Shown one piece after another: positions 1-7,084 of a stretch of DNA of 18,654 bases. The stretch covers positions 1 to 18,654 of the forward strand of contig JAFAPL010000116.1 in the NCBI GenBank assembly GCA_019247135.1. The letters run 5' to 3'. The notes beneath the pieces were generated by a model, which saw nothing but the letters and a program-made list of their open reading frames with translations, did not search any database and had not been told where the DNA came from. Each line of letters begins with the position of its first letter. The stretch's first letter is position 1. This DNA is from Chloroflexota bacterium (GTDB lineage: Bacteria > Chloroflexota > UBA6077 > CF-72). The position numbers and the translations under genes were made by a program.

Positions 1-1
1 C

Positions 2-799
2 GGCTGGCCGATGCTCCTGCTGGCGGCGATCGGGAGTGTGGTTGCCGTAGCGCGTCGCGACTGGGCCGTGCTGGTCGTCGCAAGTCTGCCCGTGGCCCTG
101 TACGTGGTGATGGGCAGCTCGAAGATGTACGTCGCCCGCTTCATGCTGCCGGGCGTCCCCGCGCTGGCGGTGCTCGCGGCCGTTGCGATTCGTGCTCTGG
201 CGCTCGCCGCTCGTGCGAGGGCGCTCAGCGACGCGAGCACTCCCTGGTCGGCTCAACTGATCGGCATCGCCGCGGCGCGTCCGTCGTTTGACGTCGCAGC
301 TTTTGTCACTGCTGCGTTGACCGCGGCCGCTCTGGTCGGCACGCTCCCGGCGAGCCTGCAGTTCGACGCGCTCCTCACTCGCCCAGACACGCGTACCCAG
401 GCGCTCGACTGGCTGGCAGCCAACCTGCCCGCGAACGCCACCGTTCTTACCGACCCGTCGCCATTCGGCCCGTCCCTGGACAAGCTGCCAGTGCACGTGG
501 TCCTCCCGCCTCCGGGCCAGGCCGTGTACGACCAGTCGGTGGAGAGCTATCGCGCGCAGGGCATCCAGTACATCGTCAGCAGCTCCTTCATCTCCGACGC
601 GCCTGCACTGGACGCTGCTCGGAACGCCCGAAGGCTGGAGTTCTACGGCAGGTTGGACGCGTCCGCGCAAACGCTGGCCGAGTTCGATCCTGCGCGGTCG
701 GCAAGCCTGCCGTTCGTATACGACCGCATCTACGGCCCGCTCGACTCGCTCGACCACATCGAGTACCCGGGCCCGAGGCTCAAGATCTACCGCCTCTAA
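2..799 (+). CDS. C-terminal part of a membrane glycosyltransferase-like protein (5' end outside window)
   Basis: The frame is open from the window edge, so the Met codon at 11 is probably internal and the gene begins upstream. What remains is about 265 residues. It starts with hydrophobic helices (LLLAAIGSVVAV, AVLVVASLPVALYVVM), followed by a SSKMYVARFMLPGVPALAVL segment and one more membrane helix around residue 105. The last 140 residues are soluble and contain TRTQALDWLAANLPANATVLTD and a GIQYIVSSS strand. That layout, with late membrane helices and then a soluble tail that follows an 'ALDWL..N.P....V..D' segment, is typical of the C-terminus of PMT/ArnT-like (GT39/GT83-type) proteins that use polyprenyl-phosphate sugars at the outer face of the membrane. 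The catalytic N-terminal loop is not in the window, so donor and acceptor cannot be stated. It ends 37 bp before the tRNA gene and is not obviously linked to the operons that follow. Confidence 0.7.
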   Translation, partial: GWPMLLLAAIGSVVAVARRDWAVLVVASLPVALYVVMGSSKMYVARFMLPGVPALAVLAAVAIRALALAARARALSDASTPWSAQLIGIAAARPSFDVAAFVTAALTAAALVGTLPASLQFDALLTRPDTRTQALDWLAANLPANATVLTDPSPFGPSLDKLPVHVVLPPPGQAVYDQSVESYRAQGIQYIVSSSFISDAPALDAARNARRLEFYGRLDASAQTLAEFDPARSASLPFVYDRIYGPLDSLDHIEYPGPRLKIYRL

Positions 800-836
800 G
801 CTAAACTATGCGCTGCCAGGCGCCCATCGCCGTCCA

Positions 837-908
837 GCCGACGTAGCTCAGGGGTAGAGCAGCGCTTTCGTAAAGCGCGGGTCGGGGGTTCGAATCCCTT
901 CGTCGGCT
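837..908 (+). tRNA. tRNA-Thr (anticodon CGT)
   Basis: A complete cloverleaf can be drawn. The acceptor stem GCCGACG (837-843) pairs with CGTCGGC (901-907). The D stem is GCTC/GAGC (846-849 with 857-860). The anticodon stem is GCGCT/AGCGC with loop TTCGTAA (867-873), giving anticodon CGT, which reads ACG (Thr). The T arm GGGGG-TTCGAAT-CCCTT has two G-T pairs at its outer end. The discriminator base is T (908), and the next bases are CCC, so the 3' CCA is not encoded. A weak -10-like TAAACT lies at 802-807 with no convincing -35, so the gene may be transcribed with the upstream gene or from a poor promoter. Confidence 0.95.
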
Positions 909-925
909 CCCAAATTACAACTCAG

Positions 926-949
926 AACCCGTCGGTTGAGGCGGGTTTT
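926..949 (+). terminator. Rho-independent-like terminator after tRNA-Thr
   Basis: AACCCG (926-931) pairs with CGGGTT (942-947) around a 10-base loop, and the 3' arm runs into TTTT (946-949). It lies 17 bp after the tRNA. The T tract is short, so it may be only partly efficient. Read on the minus strand the same stem has no T run after it, so it is not a clear terminator for the convergent operon ending at 1001. Confidence 0.6.
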
Positions 950-1000
950 GTCGTCGGTCAGGGGCCCAGTGGGACAATGCGCCTTCTGGCGGCAACCTGC

Positions 1001-2194
1001 TCACGCAAGCGCGCCGAGCGGGATCGGCACCACCGGTGGTCTCACCGATAACGGTGGAACCTCCTGCATCGGCACTCCGGCAACTCGAGCCACCAGCGCT
1101 TCGATCTGCCGTCCGCAGTCACGCGCCTGGCAGACGCCCATACCTGCACGCGTTTCGCCGCGCACGGCCGCCGCGTCCGGGCTGCCCCCGATCACGGCGG
1201 CCTGGATCTCGGCAGCGTGGACATTTTCACAGTGGCAGACCAGCGTGTCCGGTTGAACCAGCTCGAACAGGCCGCGCCCGACGGGAGAGGCGGCCAGCTC
1301 GGCTTCCAGCGCCAGCCGTCGCAACCGCGTGGCCCGTCGCTCGGCTTCGGCGACCGTGAATTTTCCGAGCGCGAGCGCAACGCTGAGGCCTGCTAAACGG
1401 CCCTGGGCCCGAGCCATCGCCAGGCCGCGCGCATCACACACACCACCCGCGACCAGCACGCCCGGCGCATCGGTGCGCATCCATTCGTCGTACACCGGAG
1501 TCAGGCCGTCGAGGGTGCTCCGCCTGTGCGTGCAGCCACTGAGGCGGCTCAGCTCCGAGCACGGGACCCGGCCATAGTCCAGTGCGATTGTGTCCGCATC
1601 AATCGCCGACTCGGTCCGCGGCTGAACACGCCAATCCGCGTCTACACGAGCGACGATCGCCCGCTCGACACGTTCACGGCCTTCCGCCCGCACGACCAGG
1701 TGGCGATTCCGCAACCTCACCCCGCGCTGCCGCAAGTACGTGGCGGCTTGCACCTGCCACGGCGCGCCTGTCGCCTCAATGACCGCGCGCACGTCGACAC
1801 CGCGGCGGTGAAGCTCGACCGCGCCGTGGACCAGCTGCGCTCCGCTGCCCGCCATGACCACCCGCCCGCTCACGCTGTCCAGACAGGAGGTCACCCCGGC
1901 TGTTCGCCAACCCGGAAAGATGACTGGCCGCGGTCGCGCGCCGGTTGCGAGCAGCACATAGTCAGCCGAAATACGCTCGGCGCGCCCGCCACTTGAATAC
2001 GTTGCTACGGTGCGGCCCCAGATGCCCCAGGCGCTGGTGTTCGGACGGACGTCTGTTCCGCCGGCTCGTACCCGACGAGACTGGAGGTAGACCAGGCACG
2101 TGTCGACGCCAGCCCGGGCGGCTTCTTCCGCCGCGGCCAATCCTGCCGCCCCAGCTCCGACGATAAGAAACTCACGTCGTTCGGGTTCAAGCAC
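1001..2194 (-). CDS. FAD/NAD(P)-type oxidoreductase subunit with C-terminal BFD-like [2Fe-2S] domain (HcnB/OoxA family)
   Basis: A 397-residue protein starting at GTG 2194. The start overlaps the tautomerase stop by 8 bp, which suggests coupled translation. An FAD Rossmann motif GAGAAGLAAAEEA lies near residues 13-25, an ATGARPRP strand near 83-90, and a second dinucleotide motif VVMAGSGAQ near 111-119. The C-terminus carries Cys320-X-Cys322 and Cys355-X4-Cys360, the CXC...CX4C pattern of BFD-like [2Fe-2S] domains. This architecture is that of the alpha subunit of opine oxidase (OoxA), hydrogen cyanide synthase HcnB and D-hydroxyproline dehydrogenase. In those complexes it partners a DAO-type subunit, and the gene at 5862-7055 is a good candidate partner. 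Oddities: it is some 70 residues shorter than HcnB. The stretch after the first beta-alpha-beta unit, which normally holds an acidic ribose-binding residue and a GGQ motif, appears to be missing. Substrate unknown. Confidence 0.85.
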   Translation of the reverse strand: MLEPERREFLIVGAGAAGLAAAEEAARAGVDTCLVYLQSRRVRAGGTDVRPNTSAWGIWGRTVATYSSGGRAERISADYVLLATGARPRPVIFPGWRTAGVTSCLDSVSGRVVMAGSGAQLVHGAVELHRRGVDVRAVIEATGAPWQVQAATYLRQRGVRLRNRHLVVRAEGRERVERAIVARVDADWRVQPRTESAIDADTIALDYGRVPCSELSRLSGCTHRRSTLDGLTPVYDEWMRTDAPGVLVAGGVCDARGLAMARAQGRLAGLSVALALGKFTVAEAERRATRLRRLALEAELAASPVGRGLFELVQPDTLVCHCENVHAAEIQAAVIGGSPDAAAVRGETRAGMGVCQARDCGRQIEALVARVAGVPMQEVPPLSVRPPVVPIPLGALA

Positions 2195-2384
2195 TAACCG
2201 GGGTAGCGCCCTGCAATTTGCCAGCCATGGCCCAGTGCTCCCGCGGCACCTCCATGATCAGAATCTCGACGCTTTCGGGCTTTGCGTTGGCCTCGCGGAC
2301 CATGACCTCGGTGATTCCGCGCACCACGGCTTCTTTCTGCGCGGGCGTCCGGCCCGGATACATGTGGACGGTGATCAGTGGCAT
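2187..2384 (-). CDS. 4-oxalocrotonate tautomerase family protein
   Basis: A 65-residue protein, the usual length for the 4-OT monomer. The start is ATG 2384, chosen because the mature N-terminus must be proline (MPLITVHMYPGR) and because an AAGGAG ribosome site lies 10 bases upstream. Longer in-frame extensions would bury Pro1 and run into livF. Aligned without gaps to the classical 4-OT sequence, the catalytic base Pro1 and Arg11 are kept. Position 39, Arg in the classical enzyme, is Glu (SVEIL), and Phe50 is Trp. It is therefore a keto-enol tautomerase fold, probably a hexamer, but not demonstrably a 2-hydroxymuconate tautomerase. It sits 17 bp after livF and overlaps the BFD-type oxidoreductase. 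A role in handling the enol, imine or enamine product of the neighbouring oxidases is an inference. Confidence 0.88.
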   Translation of the reverse strand: MPLITVHMYPGRTPAQKEAVVRGITEVMVREANAKPESVEILIMEVPREHWAMAGKLQGATPVSA

Positions 2385-2394
2385 CGACGATGGT

Positions 2395-2400
2395 CTCCTT
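2395..2400 (-). promoter_or_regulatory. Ribosome binding site deciding the tautomerase start
   Basis: The minus strand reads AAGGAG, then ten bases, then ATG at 2384. It lies in the 17-bp gap after livF and fixes the start at the catalytic Met-Pro. Confidence 0.7.
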
Positions 2401-2401
2401 C

Positions 2402-3196
2402 TCAGAGGTTTGAGCTCACGAATTGTTTGCGCAGTCGCAGCACGGCATCCCCCAGCCGACCCCGGTTGCCCAGGTAGAGCCGGATCACCTCCGGATCGTG
2501 CAGCAATTGTTCGCCGGTCCCGGCGATTCTGTTCTCGCCCATGTCGAGGACATAGCCAAAGTCTGACATGCTCAGACACTGGCGCGCTTTCTGCTCGACC
2601 ATGAGGATCGACACGCCGGACGCGTTGATCGATCTGATCGTGCCGAAGACGCTGTCCACCACCGCGGGCGCCAGCCCTGCCGACGGCTCGTCGAGAATCA
2701 ATACCTGTGGGTCGGAGATCAACGCGCGTGCGATCCCGAGCATTTGCCGCTGGCCGCCAGATAACGTTGCCGCTCGGGCGTGCAGCATCGTTCCGAGCGC
2801 GGGGAATGTCAGAAGAACCCGCTCCAGGTGCTCCTCGAACCGGCCGGCATGTACGAATGCGCCAACCTCCAGGTTCTCACGTACGGAGAGGTCCGGAAAC
2901 ACGTTTGCCAGCTGCGGGACGAAGTTGATTCCGAGCCTGGTCACCGCGTGTGGCCGGAGGCCGGTGAGCTCATGCGTCGCGCCCGACCGGTCGCGAAACA
3001 CCACGGACCCACGCCGCGGATGCAGCAATCCGTAAATCGCTTTGAGCAAGGTCGATTTCCCGGAGCCGTTCGGGCCGATGACGGCCACAACCTTGCCGGA
3101 CGGGACGTCCAGTGAAACCCCGCGCAGAACGTCCTCGTCGCCATACCCGGCGACAACGCCACGAACAGACACCACGAACTCCCGATCCGTGCTCAT
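2402..3196 (-). CDS. livF: Liv-type amino-acid ABC transporter ATPase (LivF-like)
   Basis: A 264-residue cytoplasmic ATPase that powers the LivHM permease. Walker A GPNGSGKST is at residues 41-49, the Q-loop Gln at 95, signature LSGGQ at 145-149 and Walker B VLILDE at 165-170. The switch position reads MVEQ, with Gln where most ABC ATPases have His, as is usual for LivF. The start ATG 3196 overlaps the livG stop as ATGA, so translation is coupled. After the normal LivF ending (IRLYLGN) there is a basic tail of about 20 residues, GRLGDAVLRLRKQFVSSNL, longer than is typical. The family imports branched-chain amino acids but also amides, urea and other amino-acid-like compounds, so the substrate cannot be read from this subunit. 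Confidence 0.93.
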   Translation of the reverse strand: MSTDREFVVSVRGVVAGYGDEDVLRGVSLDVPSGKVVAVIGPNGSGKSTLLKAIYGLLHPRRGSVVFRDRSGATHELTGLRPHAVTRLGINFVPQLANVFPDLSVRENLEVGAFVHAGRFEEHLERVLLTFPALGTMLHARAATLSGGQRQMLGIARALISDPQVLILDEPSAGLAPAVVDSVFGTIRSINASGVSILMVEQKARQCLSMSDFGYVLDMGENRIAGTGEQLLHDPEVIRLYLGNRGRLGDAVLRLRKQFVSSNL

Positions 3197-3972
3197 GCGG
3201 GTTGCGGTTCGCGTCGGCCCAGGTAGGCTTCGATGACGCGTTCGTCTTGCTGGACCTCCGCGGCGCTGCCAATGGCGATCACTCGCCCTTCGTCCATGAC
3301 GATCACCCGGTCGCTGATCGCCATGATCGCCTCCATATCGTGCTCGATCACGAGAAAGGTTGTTCCTCGATCAGCGCGGAGCTCGAGGATGTGTTCGAGC
3401 AACTGCAGCGCCAGCGTCGGAGCGACGCCCGCCATCGGCTCGTCCAGCAGGATCATGCGGGGTTGCGTCATCAGTGCTCGCGCCAGTTCGAGCAGCTTTC
3501 GTTGCCCACCTGAGAGGGTTCCCGCGTAGTCGTTGGCCAGGCGGCTGAGTCGCACCAGCTCGAGAATCTGCATGGCCTCGTCGCGCACCTCGCGCTCACG
3601 GCGTTTGACGGCGCGCGGCACGAACAGCGCGGCTCCGAGGACCTCACCCGGTTGGCGCGTCGCAGCCAGCTGCACATTCTCCAGCACACTCATACGTGTC
3701 AGCACCCGCGGAATCTGGAACGTGCGCACCAATCCGGCGCGCGCAATCATGTGCGAAGGCTGACGCTCGATCTGCTGACTGTCGAACGTGATCGTGCCGC
3801 TCTGTGCGCGCAGGAAACCAGAGATGACGTTGAAAGCGGTGGTTTTGCCCGCGCCGTTTGGTCCGATCAACCCGGTGATCGAACCGGCTTCCACCTCGAA
3901 CGTCGCTCCGTCGACCGCGCGGACCCCGCCGAAGCGCCGGGAAACAGTGTCCACCTGCAGCAGCGCGCTCAT
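3193..3972 (-). CDS. livG: Liv-type amino-acid ABC transporter ATPase (LivG-like)
   Basis: A 259-residue ATPase partner of LivF. Start ATG 3972 (MSALLQVDTVSRRFGG) forms an ATGA overlap with the livM stop. The frame stays open upstream, but that extension lies inside livM and has no ABC-family sequence. Walker A GPNGAGKTT is at 37-45, signature LSGGQRK at 153-159, Walker B MILLDE at 173-178 and the switch His (VIEHDME) at 211. The PMAGVAP sequence after Walker B matches LivG. The C-terminus ends IEAYLGRREPQPA, a normal LivG ending. With LivF it forms the heterodimer that drives the LivHM channel. Confidence 0.93.
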   Translation of the reverse strand: MSALLQVDTVSRRFGGVRAVDGATFEVEAGSITGLIGPNGAGKTTAFNVISGFLRAQSGTITFDSQQIERQPSHMIARAGLVRTFQIPRVLTRMSVLENVQLAATRQPGEVLGAALFVPRAVKRREREVRDEAMQILELVRLSRLANDYAGTLSGGQRKLLELARALMTQPRMILLDEPMAGVAPTLALQLLEHILELRADRGTTFLVIEHDMEAIMAISDRVIVMDEGRVIAIGSAAEVQQDERVIEAYLGRREPQPA

Positions 3973-4946
3973 CGACCCAGCAACAGCTCGCGTCGATTCC
4001 CGAGCAGTCCTTGCGGACGGACGGCCATGAGGACGATCAGCAGAAGACCTACCGCCCAGAGTCGGAGGAATGCCCGCGCGCCCGAGTCGATCAACGACAG
4101 CGGGTAAAAGTCGAGGAAACGCGTTCCCGCGTACAGTAAGCCGAACAGGATCGCTCCGAGTGGAATGGCCCACAACCGCGTCATGCCACCCAGGATCAGG
4201 ATCAAGTAGGCGTAGAAGGTGAAAGTCGGCTGATAATCATCCGGACTGAAAACGCCGATTTCGTACGCCAGCAGCAAACCGGCTACCCCGCCCAGGATGG
4301 CCCCAAGTACCAGGACCTGTAGCTTGTAGCCAAAGACATTCTTGCCAACAGCCGATGCCGCGTTTTCGTCTTCGCGGATTGCGCGTAGAACGCGGCCCCA
4401 CGGCGAGCGAACCATCACCCAGCATACGCCCAGGAGAACGAGCGCAATTGCCCAGACAATCAAAAGCATGGCGAAATCGCGAGTGGCGAACTCGTGGAAA
4501 ACTCCGCGCAGCGCGCGACTGAACGCCGCGAGCATGGCATCCCACCCGGTGTTGTACTGCGCGAGCTTCGAAGGGCCGAGCATACCAATCGAACCGAGCG
4601 CGCCGCCGGTGAGGTCCTGGAGGTTCAATGCGAGATAACGCACGACCTCGCCCCCGGCCACCGTAACGATCGCCAGATAGTCCGCTCGGAGCCTCAGCGA
4701 CGGCACTCCCAGCAACAAGCTGAAGAGCACTGCGGCCGCGAGCCCGGCCAGAATCGCAACTGGCATTGGGATTGCCAAGCGGATGACCAGAATTGCCATC
4801 GTGTACGCGGCCAACGCCATGAATGCCACATGGCCGAAGTTGGGGAGTCCGGCCATGGCATATTGCAGATACAGGCCAAGGGACAGGATGGTGTAAATGC
4901 CCGCGATCACTCCGACAAAGGTCCAGAACGACGCAAGGCCGGCCAT
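3969..4946 (-). CDS. livM: Liv-type ABC transporter permease (LivM-like)
   Basis: A 325-residue inner-membrane protein with about eight to ten hydrophobic segments. LivM hallmarks include YAMAGLPNFGHVAFMALAAY near residue 29, a LPS/VPSLRLRADYLAIVTVA segment near residue 81, and the cytoplasmic coupling loop SPWGRVLRAIREDENAASA near residue 180, which contacts the ATPases. The C-terminus MAVRPQGLLG is also typical. Its start at ATG 4946 lies 3 bp after the livH stop, and its stop overlaps livG. It pairs with LivH to form the membrane channel. Confidence 0.93.
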   Translation of the reverse strand: MAGLASFWTFVGVIAGIYTILSLGLYLQYAMAGLPNFGHVAFMALAAYTMAILVIRLAIPMPVAILAGLAAAVLFSLLLGVPSLRLRADYLAIVTVAGGEVVRYLALNLQDLTGGALGSIGMLGPSKLAQYNTGWDAMLAAFSRALRGVFHEFATRDFAMLLIVWAIALVLLGVCWVMVRSPWGRVLRAIREDENAASAVGKNVFGYKLQVLVLGAILGGVAGLLLAYEIGVFSPDDYQPTFTFYAYLILILGGMTRLWAIPLGAILFGLLYAGTRFLDFYPLSLIDSGARAFLRLWAVGLLLIVLMAVRPQGLLGNRRELLLGR

Positions 4947-4949
4947 CTG

Positions 4950-5846
4950 TTACAGCACCCTGGCGCGGCCGAACAGACCCTGCGGACGGTACAGCAACAA
5001 CAGGATCAGCACGAGGAACGCGAGCACCGGTTTGTATCGATTATCGACGCCGCCAAACAGTCCCGACCAGGTCGACATCTCCATCGCGAGCCCCAGCGCC
5101 AAGCCGGCGGCCAGCGCACCGAATGCGCTGCCGATGCCGCCGAGCACCACCGTCGTGAAGATGAGAAACAGCGGGGCCACTCCCAGACTGGGATCGAATG
5201 CACCCTGACCCAGCGCCAGCATCACGCCCCCGAGACCGGCCAGTCCGCCGGCGAGAATCCACACGTACACGGCTATGCGTTCGACGTCGATGCCCGCGAC
5301 CGCCGCGAGATCGCGATTGTCCGCGACCGCGCGCATGGATTTGCCCAGTCGGGTGCGCGCCAGAAACAGTGTTGTGGCGGGCGCCACGACCAGAGCAACG
5401 GCGATCGCAACCGTCTGACCCGGCGACAAGCGCAGGAAGCCGATCTGGATCACGTCAGACTGGCTGACGGCGTACTCGCGCACCTGCGAGCCTGCCACCA
5501 GAAAGATGGTGTCGCGTATGACGAGGCCTAGGCCGACGGTGATCAACGACACCGCAATGGTGCCTCTGCCGCGTAGCGGGCGAAACAGTCCGAAATGCGC
5601 CGCCACCGCGAACGCGGCCGTGGCGAGCATGCCGCACGCCGCGGCGACAATCAGGTTCTGATGTAAGCCGACGTTGACGATGAACGCGACGTACGCGCCG
5701 ATGGTCAGGTAGTCGCCATGTGCGAAGTTGGCGACGCGCTGGATGCCGAATACCAGTGATGCACCAACACCGGTGAGCGCCAGAATCGAGCCGGTGATGA
5801 GGCCGTTCACGGCAAGCTGCGCAAGCTGCTCGAGTAACGCGGTCAT
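4950..5846 (-). CDS. livH: Liv-type ABC transporter permease (LivH-like)
   Basis: A 298-residue inner-membrane protein. The N-terminus NGLITGSILALTGVGASLVF followed by GIQRVANFAHGDYLTIGAY is the standard LivH start. The coupling loop TRLGKSMRAVADNRDLAAVAGID lies near residue 167 and a VVLGGIGSAFGALAAGLALG segment near 230. The C-terminus LLYRPQGLFGRARVL matches the family. It begins 15 bp after the FAD oxidase stop, with no strong ribosome site, consistent with translation following the upstream gene. Placing an oxidase gene between the binding protein and LivH links transport and oxidation in one operon. Confidence 0.93.
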   Translation of the reverse strand: MTALLEQLAQLAVNGLITGSILALTGVGASLVFGIQRVANFAHGDYLTIGAYVAFIVNVGLHQNLIVAAACGMLATAAFAVAAHFGLFRPLRGRGTIAVSLITVGLGLVIRDTIFLVAGSQVREYAVSQSDVIQIGFLRLSPGQTVAIAVALVVAPATTLFLARTRLGKSMRAVADNRDLAAVAGIDVERIAVYVWILAGGLAGLGGVMLALGQGAFDPSLGVAPLFLIFTTVVLGGIGSAFGALAAGLALGLAMEMSTWSGLFGGVDNRYKPVLAFLVLILLLLYRPQGLFGRARVL

Positions 5847-5861
5847 ACGGCCAGAAGAAGA

Positions 5862-7055
5862 TTACATGCGCGCGAGGGCGCGCTCCAGACTGAACGGCTC
5901 GATATCCAGACTGGTCGATCCGTGGACAACCAGCTCGGCAGCCAGGCGGCCGAGCACAGGCGAGAGCGTGAAGCCCCAGCCGCCCGCCACCAGCGCGAAC
6001 AGCTTCCCGCGGCCGACGCGCCGGTCCTCGCCAATGTAGCCGACTCTGTTCCATCGGCCCGTGGCGGTCGTCATCGCCGCCCAGGCGCGGATGAGCGGCA
6101 CCTCCTTCAGGGCGGGTACGACGTCGGTCGCCACCGCAGCGTTGCCCACCAGCGACCGATAGCGTACCTCCACTCGTGAGCTCGAGCGCCGCTCCGCTGC
6201 CTCCAGCGCGGGCCAACCGCCTCCGATCAAGAACGTCCCGCTTTGCGTCTGACGCAGCGACAGATGGCGAGACCCCGCGTGCTGCAACAGATGCTGGAGC
6301 AGCGGTGGTTGAGGCGCGGTCACCATCACCTGGAGTGGGTGCGCCAGGATCGGCAGATCCAGCTGGAACAGGGCCAGGACCTGGCGCGTCTGCGCGCCAG
6401 CCGCGAGCACGATGCGCCGGGCGCGAATGGTGCCATTCGACGTCTCGACCAGCCACCCGTCCTTCGAGGGCTCGACCTCTGTCATTCGCGTGTGCACTCG
6501 CAGCCTGGCACCCGCGGAAACCGCTCGGCGAATGAACGCCGGTGCCGCGCGGAGCGGATTCGCGAAGCCTTCATTGGGGCAGTAGCTGGCGCCAACGACA
6601 GAAGGGCCGAGAGACGGCTCACACCGCAGTGCATCCGCGCGCCCGAGTACCTCACATTGCATGCCCAGGCAGCGCTCATAGGCTGCTTTGGCCTCGAGTA
6701 CCTCCATCTCTTCTTTCGACTCCGCCACCATCAGTCCGCCGCACAGGCGTACGCCCAGGTCCGCATCCAGCTCCTGCTCGATGTGGCCCCATGCGTCAGC
6801 GGCTGCCGCGTACAGGTGATTGGTGGTCCGAAAATCGCGTCGCCGCTCACCAGCCACGGACGCATCCAGATACTGATTGCGGAAGTGAACGGCGGGGATC
6901 TGGATGTGGAGCGTGCCAGCGTTCGCTCCCGAGGCTTCGCGATTGATCGCGCCGCGTTCGATCAAAAGTGTCTGCACCCGACTGCGGGCCAGGTAATACG
7001 CGGTGGCGCACCCGAGGACGCCACCGCCGACGATCAGGACGTCCGTCGAGTCCAC
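5862..7055 (-). CDS. DAO-family FAD-dependent oxidoreductase (HcnC/OoxB/D-Hyp dehydrogenase beta-like)
   Basis: A 397-residue flavoprotein. Start GTG 7055 was chosen because it puts the FAD motif GGGVLG at residues 10-15, with the ribose-binding Glu33. A longer frame to 7145 exists but overlaps the upstream binding-protein gene by 61 bp. Further family features are SGANAGTLH, the NEGFANPLRAAPAFIRRA segment (the 'NP' region of HcnC/OoxB-type subunits) and the C-terminal AGGWGFTLSPVLGRLAAELV. The DAO superfamily oxidises primary or secondary amines of amino acids. Its membership in the Liv operon with a BFD-type subunit points to a membrane-associated or quinone-linked dehydrogenase rather than a free oxidase (inference). 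A third, small [2Fe-2S] subunit found in some relatives is not in the window. Substrates worth considering are opines, N-alkyl amino acids, D-hydroxyproline and glycine. Confidence 0.85.
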   Translation of the reverse strand: MDSTDVLIVGGGVLGCATAYYLARSRVQTLLIERGAINREASGANAGTLHIQIPAVHFRNQYLDASVAGERRRDFRTTNHLYAAAADAWGHIEQELDADLGVRLCGGLMVAESKEEMEVLEAKAAYERCLGMQCEVLGRADALRCEPSLGPSVVGASYCPNEGFANPLRAAPAFIRRAVSAGARLRVHTRMTEVEPSKDGWLVETSNGTIRARRIVLAAGAQTRQVLALFQLDLPILAHPLQVMVTAPQPPLLQHLLQHAGSRHLSLRQTQSGTFLIGGGWPALEAAERRSSSRVEVRYRSLVGNAAVATDVVPALKEVPLIRAWAAMTTATGRWNRVGYIGEDRRVGRGKLFALVAGGWGFTLSPVLGRLAAELVVHGSTSLDIEPFSLERALARM

Positions 7056-7084
7056 ACCGAAGTGGTCGCCGATGGGTGGACCGT

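Noticed and set aside
809..824. GCGC-TGCCAG-GCGC hairpin after the glycosyltransferase-like gene
   Set aside because: A stem of four pairs with no T tract. Too weak to call a terminator.
837..1000. tRNA-Thr as an integration site for a genomic island
   Set aside because: No integrase, no repeat of the tRNA 3' end elsewhere in the window, and no change in base composition were seen.
4494..5531. A 345-codon plus-strand open frame opposite livM and livH
   Set aside because: Its translation is rich in Gln, Arg and His without any fold-like pattern, and it lies exactly antisense to two clear permease genes. It is a GC-rich shadow frame.
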